Positions 15,342 to 22,460 of a stretch of 23,138 bases of DNA are shown one piece after another. The translations under genes were made by a program, and so were the position numbers. Numbering within the stretch: the first letter of the stretch is position 1; every line of letters starts with the position of its first letter. The DNA is from an uncultured Ruminococcus sp. (GTDB lineage Bacteria; Bacillota; Clostridia; Oscillospirales; CAG-272). The notes below the pieces were generated by a model, which worked only from the letters and a program-made list of their open reading frames with translations, had not been told where the DNA came from and did not search any database. The stretch covers positions 1 to 23,138 of the forward strand of contig CADCPG010000170.1 in NCBI GenBank assembly GCA_902803255.1, written 5' to 3'.

Positions 15342-16445
15342 TTATTTTTCTTTTCGGTCTTCATTGTCTTTCTCATTGCTGTTTGCCGGATGTTTGCCTG
15401 AGCCTGAGCTCTTCCGCCGGCGTTCCGAGCTGACGTAAAGGAAGATCGCGGGGATGAGTCCGGCGATAATGACCGTCAGTATCGCCGACCCCTGCGACGA
15501 CGAGCAGCCGTTGCGGCCGCCTCGGCGGTTGTCATCCGTATCGGCGGACGTGTCTTCCGGACCTGTCACGGGAGCTTCCGGCGAGGTCTCGTCGCCCGGG
15601 TTCGCACTGCCGGTGCCGGATACCGTTTCGGGCGCCCCGGGAAGCTTATCGGGGGAGGTGAGCATGAGGCCCTTCCAGACGGCGATGCGGCTTATCGTTA
15701 TCGGCATGTCGGTGTTGTACTGGTGGAACCATATGCCCGCGTTCTCGGTGTAGAATGAAGAGATCTCGCCCTTCGTGGTCCCGTCGACGTAGACGTACGT
15801 CCCTTCTGCAGTCATTACGTAAACCCGGAAGACCTTGTTCATTCCGTCGACCTCGACCGCGTAGTTCTGGACCGACACCCGCTCCGACGCGACGCCCCAG
15901 TTGTCTCCCTCGATTTCTTCTCCGAGCGAGAGGAACTCCTTTGTCCCGTGGTTAGGCAGAGTCGTCATGTTGTCGAGCAGACGGAGGTTGTTCGAATAGC
16001 CGTAAAAGCCGTAGTGGCTGTCGAAGTAGAAGCCGAAGTTCGGATCCTTCGATGTTTTGTCCTTGTCGCGTATGAGGGTGAAGAAGAAGGTGTAGCGGTT
16101 TCCGTTGAGCGGAAGACCGTCGATCTCTCCGCCCCAGTTGTGGCAGACGCTGTTCGTCGTGGCGCGGAGCTCGGCCGAGAGGGGATCGCCGTCGGTCTTT
16201 ACCGAAAGGGTGCCCGAGGCGAGCTCGGTCCTTGAGGGCTTCCAGCGGGTCTTGTCGGTGAAATCGGCGAGAAAGAGAAGTTCTCCCTCGGCCGGTACCG
16301 CATATCCCGCCGCCGCCGGAAGAGCTGCCGCCGCCAGGAGGGGCAGCAGAAGCAGAAGGGCGAGGATCGCGGAAGCGCCGCGGCGTATGAATGATTCCAA
16401 AAATAGAGTGAGATCGGATATCATGTGCATTCCCGCGGATGACAT
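15342..16445 (-). CDS. Secreted protein with C-terminal membrane anchor, function unknown
   Basis: A protein of up to 367 residues. A signal peptide spans about residues 20-47 (RRGASAILALLLLLPLLAAAAL). A beta-rich extracellular domain follows (about 50-265), with many aromatic residues and stretches such as FGFYFDSHYGFYGYS, SVQNYAVEVDGMNKVFRVYV and YVYVDGTTKGEIS. The pattern recalls concanavalin/LamG-like sandwich domains, but no family is certain. A low-complexity Pro/Thr/Ser/Asp linker (about 270-310) leads to GRNGCSSSQGS, one membrane helix (AILTVIIAGLIPAIFLYV) and a basic, Lys/Ser-rich tail. There is no LPXTG. The start is unsure: ATGs at 16445, 16430 and 16424 all lack a strong ribosome site, and the first is used. 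It follows nrdR by 39 nt on the same strand. Confidence 0.82.
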   Translation of the reverse strand: MSSAGMHMISDLTLFLESFIRRGASAILALLLLLPLLAAAALPAAAGYAVPAEGELLFLADFTDKTRWKPSRTELASGTLSVKTDGDPLSAELRATTNSVCHNWGGEIDGLPLNGNRYTFFFTLIRDKDKTSKDPNFGFYFDSHYGFYGYSNNLRLLDNMTTLPNHGTKEFLSLGEEIEGDNWGVASERVSVQNYAVEVDGMNKVFRVYVMTAEGTYVYVDGTTKGEISSFYTENAGIWFHQYNTDMPITISRIAVWKGLMLTSPDKLPGAPETVSGTGSANPGDETSPEAPVTGPEDTSADTDDNRRGGRNGCSSSQGSAILTVIIAGLIPAIFLYVSSERRRKSSGSGKHPANSNEKDNEDRKEK

Positions 16446-16484
16446 GCACCCCGCGGAGGTGTTTTGATCAGATTCCCCGTGCCG

Positions 16485-16937
16485 TCAGTCGCCGGATTCG
16501 TCGCGGATGCCGTTGAGTTCGCGGATGAAGGTCTCTATGTCCTTGAATTCGCGGTAAACCGACGCAAAGCGCACGTAGGCGACGTCGTCTGCGTCCTTCA
16601 GCTTTCTCATGACGAGCTCTCCGATGTCTCCCGACGTGACCTCGTGTCTGAGTGAATTCTGGAGTTCGGACTCGATCTCGTTGGCGATGGCCTCGGCGTT
16701 TACCGGGCGCTTCTCGCACGCCTTCATGATGCCGCCGAGCAGCTTCGTCTTGTCGAACAGCTCCTTCGAGCCGTTTTTCTTTATGACGACGAGCTGCACC
16801 GACTCGATCACCTCGAAAGTGGTGAAACGCTTCTGGCACTGCATGCACTCTCTTCTGCGCTTTATGTTGTTTCCTTCGATATTCTGTCTCGAATCGATGA
16901 CTCTGCTCTCAAGGCAGCCGCAGCTCGGACATCTCAT
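16485..16937 (-). CDS. nrdR: Transcriptional repressor NrdR
   Basis: A 150-residue repressor of ribonucleotide reductase genes. It has the N-terminal zinc ribbon with Cys3, Cys6, Cys31 and Cys34 (MRCPSC and ECMQCQKRFTT) and the basic IKRRREC DNA-binding stretch. The ATP-cone domain follows at about 47-137, beginning VVIKKNGSKELFDKTKL and ending DVAYVRFASVYREF, and binds ATP or dATP to sense the nucleotide pool. Length and order match the family. The start has GGAGGAGAACC directly upstream, giving good spacing. No NrdR box was recognised in this window, so its targets lie elsewhere. It is preceded on the same strand by a tRNA gene. Confidence 0.97.
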   Translation of the reverse strand: MRCPSCGCLESRVIDSRQNIEGNNIKRRRECMQCQKRFTTFEVIESVQLVVIKKNGSKELFDKTKLLGGIMKACEKRPVNAEAIANEIESELQNSLRHEVTSGDIGELVMRKLKDADDVAYVRFASVYREFKDIETFIRELNGIRDESGD

Positions 16938-16983
16938 GGTTCTCCTCCGTTCTTCCGCCGGTCCCGGTCTTTTCTATTTGAAA

Positions 16984-17014
16984 GGGGACGTTTTCTTTGA
17001 AAGAGAACGTCCCC
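16984..17014 (-). terminator. Hairpin after the tRNA-Thr gene, possible terminator
   Basis: A 9-bp stem GGGGACGTT/AACGTCCCC (17006-17014 with 16984-16992) lies 9 nt after the tRNA. It is followed on the minus strand by only TTT, so it may be a weak terminator or a processing barrier that lets some transcription continue into nrdR. Confidence 0.6.
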
Positions 17015-17023
17015 CGCTTGCGG

Positions 17024-17096
17024 AGCTGCTAGTCAGAATCGAACTGACGACCTCATCCTTACCAAGGATGTGCTCTACCGACTGAGCCATAGCAGC
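17024..17096 (-). tRNA. tRNA-Thr (anticodon GGU)
   Basis: A complete 73-nt cloverleaf on the minus strand. The acceptor stem is GCTGCTA/TAGCAGC (7 bp, perfect). The D arm is GCTC-AGTCGGTA-GAGC, the anticodon arm CATCC-TTGGTAA-GGATG, and the T arm GTCAG-TTCGATT-CTGAC. The seven-base loop gives anticodon GGT (GGU in RNA), reading threonine ACC and ACU codons. The discriminator is T, and the following bases are CCG, so the CCA end is not fully encoded and must be completed by nucleotidyltransferase. Confidence 0.96.
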
Positions 17097-17109
17097 GTCA
17101 ACGTCCGAT

Positions 17110-17138
17110 ATTATAGCAAATAAGAGGACGTTTGTCAA
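17110..17138 (-). promoter_or_regulatory. Promoter of tRNA-Thr
   Basis: The minus strand has perfect TTGACA (17138-17133), a 17-nt spacer and perfect TATAAT (17115-17110). Transcription would start about 7 nt before the mature tRNA 5' end. Confidence 0.9.
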
Positions 17139-17189
17139 GTGTTTTTTCGCCGGCTCGCGATTTTATTCTCAAATCCGCGATATTTTCTC

Positions 17190-17233
17190 CCGCCGGCGCC
17201 CCCGGACAGCGCGTGTCCGGAGGCGTGCGGCGG
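17190..17233 (-). terminator. GC-rich hairpin after the AIM24-family gene
   Basis: A long imperfect stem (outer CCGCCG/CGGCGG, inner TCCGGACA/TGTCCGGG, 5-nt loop) starts 10 nt after the stop codon. It is followed on the minus strand by GAGAAAATA, not by a T-run, so it is either a non-canonical terminator or an RNA 3' stabiliser. Confidence 0.5.
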
Positions 17234-17242
17234 AAATAAGGA

Positions 17243-17923
17243 TCATTTGCCGCCGGCGAGATAAGGCGCGATCGACCCCGCGACGCTGGGTATAGGCATC
17301 GACTGCACAGTCACCGTACCGGGACCGCTGATGACGGTGTTGAATATGCCCTCACCGCCGAACAGCATGTTCTTCACGCCCTTTACGGTCACGATATCCA
17401 TCGAGCATGTGGCGTCCATCTTGGCGAGATAACCGGTGTCGACGATCAGCTTCTGCCCCGCTTCGAGGTTGTAGTCGATCGCGTATCCGTCGATCTCGAC
17501 GAACGCGATGCCGCTGCCCGAAAGCTTCTGCATGATGAAGCCCTCGCCTCCGAAGAGGCCGGCTCCGAATCTCTTCTGGAAGAATACCGACAGTTCGACG
17601 CCGGTCGTCGCGGCGAGGAAGGCGCGCTTCTGGAGCACGACCGGCCTGTCGGGAGTGATCTCTATCGCAAGTATCGAGCCGGGAAAGCTCGACGCGAAAG
17701 CTATCATTCCGTTCCCGCCCTCGGCGGTGTATATGTTCTGGAACAGAGCCTCGCCCGAGAACATACGCCCGAAAGCCTTTCCGAGACCGCCGTTTGTGGT
17801 CGTCTCCATCTTCATGTTGGGGCTCATCCAGCTCATGCTGCCCCGCTCGGTGATCATCTTCTCCCCCGCGTCGAGTTCGCAGATCACGACGGGAAGCGGG
17901 GTTCCTTCGATCCTGTAGCGCAT
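17243..17923 (-). CDS. AIM24 / TIGR00266 family protein
   Basis: A 226-residue protein of the AIM24 family, a beta-prism fold found widely in bacteria and in yeast mitochondria. The characteristic stretches are RGSMSWMSPNMKMET (about 27-41), the internal repeat FGGEGFIMQKLSGSG and FGGEGIFNTVISGPG (two pseudo-symmetric FGGEG turns), and VDTGYLAKMDA. There is no signal peptide or membrane helix, so it is probably cytoplasmic. The biochemical role of bacterial members is not established. The start has AAAAGGAG 7 nt upstream. It follows a PHP-domain gene by 45 nt on the same strand and probably shares its transcript. Confidence 0.93.
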   Translation of the reverse strand: MRYRIEGTPLPVVICELDAGEKMITERGSMSWMSPNMKMETTTNGGLGKAFGRMFSGEALFQNIYTAEGGNGMIAFASSFPGSILAIEITPDRPVVLQKRAFLAATTGVELSVFFQKRFGAGLFGGEGFIMQKLSGSGIAFVEIDGYAIDYNLEAGQKLIVDTGYLAKMDATCSMDIVTVKGVKNMLFGGEGIFNTVISGPGTVTVQSMPIPSVAGSIAPYLAGGK

Positions 17924-17968
17924 TTTTCGCTCCTTTTCAGTTTTTTATTTGAGTTTATTGCGTTCGGT

Positions 17969-19354
17969 TCAGACGGCGAAATACTTTTTCATCATCGCCG
18001 GTACTTCGCCCTTCATCGCGAGCAGGATCTTCTCGGCGCCGGGTTCGCCGGCGGCAAAGCGCCGGAGCTGCCATCCCTCGGCGGCGCAGAGCCTGTCGTG
18101 CAGCGGAGAGAATTCTTCGAGCAGGAACGAACCGTACTTCACGAATCTGAAATCTCCGACGAGCCTGTATTCGGGGCTTATCGAGTCGACCGCCACCGAG
18201 TATTTCGACTTTACGGCGTCGATCAGCGAATCCGTGCGGTTCTCGGGCGCGAAGACGAATGTCGAGCAGACGAGCGCGTTGCGGTTGTGTTCGGTCGAGC
18301 TGTGGCTGTCGGTGCTTCCGACGACCGGCGGATCGAACCCGCGGGCGCGCTCCTCGTAGTAGAACGAGGTCTGGAAACCGTTGTGCTGATAGTAGCTTTC
18401 TCCTCCCAGGACCTCGAAGGCGTCGAAGGGCTGCTGCTCGTACAGGAAGCGCAGGTAGCTCTCGCTCAGCTGCATCGTGCTGCACAGCCAGTAGGGATGC
18501 GGGAAGATGGCGAGTCCTCCCGCCTTCCTCACCTGTTCGTGCTCCCAGAGCAGCGCGGCGAAGCTCAGCCTCTCCGACTCGAGCTCCAGCGGCACCTTTT
18601 CGGCCTCGCGGTGCAGCATGGCGGTAAACTCCTCGGCCGTGATCGGGTCGGGACACTCGCCGAACAGGCTGCGGACCGCAGGGTCGCTGCCCCTGTCGTC
18701 GTCGTTGCGGTTGGGCAGCACGAGCGCGTTTATGCTCCACTTTCCTCCGAAATTGACATAGTGGGCGTCGTTCAGCGGGAGATGGATCTCCTCTCCGGGA
18801 ACGACGAGATAGTCGGTGAGGTCGCTCGTGTCGTCGGTTCCGATGCGGAACAGCCTCCGCGTCTCGAGCGAAGGATAATATCTCCTGTGGTCGGACATGA
18901 CGGTGAAGTCGTAGCCGAAGCCGCGGTAGTTGGCAGCGACGTACCCGGGGTCCTCCCTGCCGTCCGAGCGGCAGCTGTGCATGTGAAGGTCGCCCCTGAA
19001 GGGGTATCTGCCGGCCATGTCGGGAGCCAGCGCGTACACGCGCAGCTCAAGGAAGCGCTTCGACTCTCCTTCGCGGAAGAACTGCAGCTGGTACATCCCC
19101 TCGCGCGGGAAGTCGGTGTCGAGCTCGATGTTCCCGTCAGCGGTCGGAGCGGCCCTGTATTCTCTCACGCCGGCGCTGCCGGGGAAACGCCTCGGCTCCG
19201 CCACGGAGCTCTCGCAAAGTCTCAGAGTCAGCTCTGCCCCGGGAGCGAATGCCGCGTGGATGCCGAGAGGCTTTACCGTGAGGCGGGCAGGTCTTCCGGT
19301 CAGGAACACCTTGGGAAAAATGTCGTAATCGTACAGTTCCCTTTTCATTTTCAT
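17969..19354 (-). CDS. PHP-domain metal-dependent phosphoesterase-like protein
   Basis: A 461-residue protein from the chosen start. A beta-rich N-terminal domain (about 1-115) precedes a PHP hydrolase domain with its metal ligands: GDLHMHS (His124, His126), SDH (Asp155, His156), GEEIHL (Glu188, His191), FPHPYW (His286) and GSTDSH (Asp349, His351). PHP domains cleave phosphoester bonds using two or three metals; the substrate of this subgroup is unknown. The ATG at 19354 has AAGGA 6 nt upstream and lies downstream of a promoter whose transcript would start near 19416. The in-frame start at 19432 would lie upstream of that transcript start, overlapping the promoter region, and is rejected. The next gene, of the AIM24 family, probably shares the operon. 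Confidence 0.9.
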   Translation of the reverse strand: MKMKRELYDYDIFPKVFLTGRPARLTVKPLGIHAAFAPGAELTLRLCESSVAEPRRFPGSAGVREYRAAPTADGNIELDTDFPREGMYQLQFFREGESKRFLELRVYALAPDMAGRYPFRGDLHMHSCRSDGREDPGYVAANYRGFGYDFTVMSDHRRYYPSLETRRLFRIGTDDTSDLTDYLVVPGEEIHLPLNDAHYVNFGGKWSINALVLPNRNDDDRGSDPAVRSLFGECPDPITAEEFTAMLHREAEKVPLELESERLSFAALLWEHEQVRKAGGLAIFPHPYWLCSTMQLSESYLRFLYEQQPFDAFEVLGGESYYQHNGFQTSFYYEERARGFDPPVVGSTDSHSSTEHNRNALVCSTFVFAPENRTDSLIDAVKSKYSVAVDSISPEYRLVGDFRFVKYGSFLLEEFSPLHDRLCAAEGWQLRRFAAGEPGAEKILLAMKGEVPAMMKKYFAV

Positions 19355-19422
19355 ATTCATTCCTTCGTAAACATGAGTGCCGTTGCGGCGGGCATGCGCC
19401 CGGGCGGCGCTCTGTACGGTAT

Positions 19423-19451
19423 ATGATATCACAACGGGGGTGATTTGTCAA
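19423..19451 (-). promoter_or_regulatory. Promoter of the PHP/AIM24 operon
   Basis: The minus strand has TTGACA (19451-19446), a 17-nt spacer and TATCAT (19428-19423, 5 of 6). It points away from the met promoter; 82 nt separate the two -35 boxes. Confidence 0.78.
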
Positions 19452-19533
19452 TGACTCAAGGCGGATGAAGGTGCGCAAAAACCTCCGCGGCGGCGTCGAG
19501 CGGCGCGGATCCCTGCCGGTGTCCCGTTTTTTA

Positions 19534-19562
19534 TTGACTATTCGCATGAAATGTGATAGAAT
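19534..19562 (+). promoter_or_regulatory. Promoter of metNIQ
   Basis: TTGACT (19534-19539), a 17-nt spacer and TAGAAT (19557-19562), each 5 of 6 matches. The leader is only about 55 nt, too short for a SAM-I (S-box) riboswitch or a T-box. It contains a GC-rich hairpin GGGCCC/GGGCCC and no evident Shine-Dalgarno before metN. Confidence 0.75.
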
Positions 19563-19625
19563 AAATATGTATTTTTTCAAGACGGGACAGGGCCCGGCAC
19601 AGGGGCCCCGCGGCACTTTCCTCAA

Positions 19626-20618
19626 ATGATAGAGATAAGGGATCTTACAAAAACATATCCTACTCCCGAAGGCGGGATCACCGCGCTCTCCGGCATCGAT
19701 CTTACGATCGGGGACGGCGAGATCTTCGGGATAATCGGCCTGTCCGGAGCCGGAAAAAGCACGCTCGTGCGGTGCATGAACCTGCTTGAGAGGCCGACAT
19801 CGGGGCAGGTGCTCGTCGACGGCCGCGATCTCACCGCCATGAGCCGGAAGGAGCTGCTCCGCACGCGAAAAAAGATCGGCATGATATTCCAGAGCTTCAA
19901 TCTGCTCTCGCAGCGCACCGCGCTGGGGAACGTGCTCTTCCCGCTCGAGATCGCCGGAACGCCGCGGAAAGAGGCAGTCGCGAAGGCCGGGGAGCTGCTG
20001 GATACGGTCGGGCTGTCCGACAGGGCGGGCGCGTACCCGTCGCAGCTGTCGGGCGGACAGAAGCAGCGGGTCGCGATAGCCAGGGCGCTGGCGACCGACC
20101 CGTCGTACCTGCTGTGCGACGAGGCCACGAGCGCGCTCGACCCGACCACGACGTCGCAGATACTCGAGCTGCTCGCCGGCATAAACCGCGAGCGCGGAGT
20201 GACGATCGTCGTGATCACCCACGAGATGAAAGTCATCGAACAGATCTGCGGAAGAGTCGCCATCATAGACCGGAGCCGGATCGCCGAGGTGGGAAAGGTA
20301 TCCGAGGTGTTCTCCGACCCCAAGTCAGAGATGGGCCGGGAGCTCGTGCTCCCCTCTCTCCGTCCGCAGGCAGCCGGGATGACGAAGCGCGCCGTCAGGG
20401 TCACTTTCGACGGCCGCTCGTCGTTCGAGCCGGTCATCTCGAACATGATACTCGAGTGCCGCTGCACCGTCAACATACTTTACGCCGACACCCGCGACAT
20501 CGGAGGCAGCGCCTACGGGCAGATGCTGCTCCAGCTGCCCGACGACGCGGCGGCGGTGTCGCGCATCCACTCTTATCTCGACTCGAGAGGCATACAGTAT
20601 GCGGACGAGGACCTTTGA
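19626..20618 (+). CDS. metN: Methionine ABC transporter ATP-binding protein MetN
   Basis: A 330-residue ATPase that powers methionine uptake. Walker A is GLSGAGKST (38-46), Q-loop FQSFNLLSQ, signature LSGGQKQR (141-148), Walker B YLLCDEATSALD (161-172) and switch His199. The C-terminal part (about 254-330) is a NIL/ACT-type domain, with TKRAVRVTFDG and GSAYGQMLLQL, which in characterised MetN proteins binds methionine and shuts the transporter when cytoplasmic methionine is high. That domain separates MetN from general polar amino acid ATPases. The start has no recognisable ribosome site; the bases just before it read CTTTCCTCAA. It is followed by metI after 51 nt. Confidence 0.96.
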   Translation: MIEIRDLTKTYPTPEGGITALSGIDLTIGDGEIFGIIGLSGAGKSTLVRCMNLLERPTSGQVLVDGRDLTAMSRKELLRTRKKIGMIFQSFNLLSQRTALGNVLFPLEIAGTPRKEAVAKAGELLDTVGLSDRAGAYPSQLSGGQKQRVAIARALATDPSYLLCDEATSALDPTTTSQILELLAGINRERGVTIVVITHEMKVIEQICGRVAIIDRSRIAEVGKVSEVFSDPKSEMGRELVLPSLRPQAAGMTKRAVRVTFDGRSSFEPVISNMILECRCTVNILYADTRDIGGSAYGQMLLQLPDDAAAVSRIHSYLDSRGIQYADEDL

Positions 20619-20669
20619 GCCGCGGCCCGGGCGTGCCGGGATCACAGCAGGCAGAGAGGACGGCAGACA

Positions 20670-21422
20670 ATGACGGGCGGTCAAGCTTCCCTTTCAATAT
20701 TCACGCAGCTGTACTCGCTGCTCACCGGCAGCGGTACCGCCGCTTTCTTCGCCCGGATATTCGGCGGCGGGATGGCTCACGACTACGCCGTAGCCATATG
20801 GGAGACGGTATACATCACCGTATCGGGGACCGCGATCGCGTATCTGTTCGGGATACCCCTCGGAGTGATCCTGTACGGGACGTCGAAGGGCAGTCTGTTC
20901 CCAAACCGTCCGGTGAACTCGGTACTGGGATTTGCCGTGAACATCTTCCGCTCGGTGCCGTTCATCATCCTGCTCGTACTGACGCAGCCGGTGGCGAAGG
21001 CAGTCGTCGGGACCAAGCTCGGCAACGCCGCCTTCATCGTCTATCTCAGCATTGCCGCGATCCCGTTCGTATCAAGGATGGTGGAGTCTTCGCTCCGCGA
21101 GGTCGACGCCGGGGTCATCGAGGCCGCGCAGTCGATGGGCACCGGCAATTTCGGGCTCATCGCGAAGGTGCTCATACCCGAGGCGAAGCCTTCGCTGCTC
21201 ACCGGGGCCGCGATCGCCTTCACGACTATCCTCGGTTACACCCCGATGACATACCTCGTGGCCGGAGGCGGACTCGGGAACCTCGCGATCCGTTACGGCA
21301 TCTACCGCTTCGACGCGACGATCATGTACGTCTCGTCCTTCCTGCTCATCATCGTCGTCCAGGTCTTCCAGGAGAGTTTCAATCTCGCCGCGGTAAAGAC
21401 CGACAGGCGGAGGAGAAAATAG
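20670..21422 (+). CDS. metI: Methionine ABC transporter permease MetI
   Basis: A 250-residue membrane protein with about five helices and the cytoplasmic coupling loop EAAQSMGTGNFGLIAKVLIPEA, the EAA motif that docks on MetN. Other MetI-like stretches are WETVYITVSGTAIAYLFGIP and YLVAGGGLGNLAIRYG. Compared with E. coli MetI (217 residues) it has an N-terminal extension of roughly 30 residues before the first helix; a later Met at about residue 35 is a possible but less supported start. GAGAGGA lies about 10 nt before the chosen ATG. The operon order N-I-Q matches methionine importers. Confidence 0.95.
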   Translation: MTGGQASLSIFTQLYSLLTGSGTAAFFARIFGGGMAHDYAVAIWETVYITVSGTAIAYLFGIPLGVILYGTSKGSLFPNRPVNSVLGFAVNIFRSVPFIILLVLTQPVAKAVVGTKLGNAAFIVYLSIAAIPFVSRMVESSLREVDAGVIEAAQSMGTGNFGLIAKVLIPEAKPSLLTGAAIAFTTILGYTPMTYLVAGGGLGNLAIRYGIYRFDATIMYVSSFLLIIVVQVFQESFNLAAVKTDRRRRK

Positions 21423-21489
21423 CAGTGACACGCCCCTCCCGTCACACAGATCAGAAAAACAATCACACCGATAAAGGAGAATCACAAAA

Positions 21490-22308
21490 ATGAAAAGAAA
21501 GATCCTTTCGATCGTCTGCGCCGCGCTGCTGATCGCGTCATGCGCGGCATCGTTCGCCGCCTGCGGCGGAGGTTCCGACGCTAAAACGGTGACCGTCGCA
21601 GCTTCATCGACTCCCCACGCCGAGATCCTCGAGCAGTGCAAGGCCGCCATGAAGGAAAAGGGATACACCCTCGTGGTCAAGGTCATGGAAGACTACGTGA
21701 CCCCGAACACCGCCACCGAAGACGGAGAGGTCGACGCCAACTACTTCCAGCACACTCCCTACCTCAACTCCTTCAACGCCGAGCAGGGCACCCACCTCGT
21801 CTCGGTAGCGACCGTCCACTACGAGCCCTTCGGCATCTACGCCGGCAAGACAAAGTCGCTTGACGCGCTCGCCGACGGCGCCTCGATAGCCGTGCCCAAC
21901 GACACGACGAACGAAGCCCGCGCGCTGCTGCTCCTCGCCGACAACGGCCTCATCGAGCTGAACGAAGGCGCCGGTCTTACCGCCACCGTGAAGGACATCA
22001 AGAGCAACCCGCACAACTTCCAGATCCGCGAAGTCGAGGCCGCCCTCGTCTCCACCGTGCTCGACGACGTCGACATCGGCATAATCAACGGCAACTACGC
22101 GCTCTCCGCCGGCCTCAAGGTCTCCGAGGCTCTCGCCGCCGAATCGGCCGAGTCCGAGGCCGCGAAGACCTACGGCAACGTGCTGGTCGTCAAGGAAGGC
22201 AACGAGAACCAGGAGAAGATCAAGGCCCTCGTCGAGGTCATCACCTCGAGCGCCATCTCCGACTACATCAAAGCGACCTACGGCGGTGCCGTGGTCCCGA
22301 TGAAGTAA
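21490..22308 (+). CDS. metQ: Methionine-binding lipoprotein MetQ
   Basis: A 272-residue NlpA-family substrate-binding lipoprotein. The signal peptide begins MKRKILS and ends at lipobox FAAC, giving acylated Cys25. The mature protein has the family pattern: VTVAASSTPHAEILEQ, then VMEDYVTPNTATEDGEVDANYFQHTPYL split over about 65-95, then YEPFGIYAGKTKSL and IAVPNDTTNEARAL, with IINGNYALSAG late in the protein. These features bind D- or L-methionine in known members. AAGGAG lies 11 nt upstream of the ATG. It is the last gene of metNIQ and is followed by a strong terminator. Confidence 0.96.
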   Translation: MKRKILSIVCAALLIASCAASFAACGGGSDAKTVTVAASSTPHAEILEQCKAAMKEKGYTLVVKVMEDYVTPNTATEDGEVDANYFQHTPYLNSFNAEQGTHLVSVATVHYEPFGIYAGKTKSLDALADGASIAVPNDTTNEARALLLLADNGLIELNEGAGLTATVKDIKSNPHNFQIREVEAALVSTVLDDVDIGIINGNYALSAGLKVSEALAAESAESEAAKTYGNVLVVKEGNENQEKIKALVEVITSSAISDYIKATYGGAVVPMK

Positions 22309-22373
22309 TACCGGAAACACAGCCCGGCAGATCTTCATCAGGCGGACGGAGATCACCGCCGCCGAACAAAACA

Positions 22374-22412
22374 CATCCCCGCGGAGAAGATCCGCGGGGA
22401 TGCTGTTTTTTA
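22374..22412. terminator. Bidirectional terminator between metQ and the DHHW gene
   Basis: A perfect 12-bp stem CATCCCCGCGGA/TCCGCGGGGATG (22374-22385 with 22391-22402), 5-nt loop, is followed by CTG and seven T on the plus strand. On the minus strand it is followed by TGTTTTGTT, so it can also stop the converging DHHW transcript. It is 65 nt past the metQ stop. Confidence 0.92.
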
Positions 22413-22460
22413 TTCGCTTATCTGTCTGTCCTGCCGCTGCACTCCCCTGACTGCATGAGG

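Noticed and set aside
15245..15433. Possible 62-residue small protein on the plus strand
   Set aside because: It begins inside a terminator hairpin, runs through a T-rich tract giving a Phe run, overlaps the end of a real gene and has no promoter or ribosome site.
18098..19426. 442-codon plus-strand open frame opposite the PHP gene
   Set aside because: The minus-strand frame carries all PHP metal ligands; this one has no recognisable motif.
19355..19432. N-terminal extension of the PHP protein to a start at 19432
   Set aside because: A promoter with its -10 at 19423-19428 predicts transcription from about 19416, and the ATG at 19354 has a ribosome site, so the extension would be untranscribed.
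19563..19625. SAM riboswitch or T-box upstream of metNIQ
   Set aside because: The leader is about 55 nt and shows none of the S-box, SAM-II, SMK or T-box core sequences.
20114..21493. 459-codon plus-strand frame overlapping metN and metI
   Set aside because: It is a frame-shifted shadow crossing two real genes; the translation is Arg-rich with no hydrophobic or motif structure.
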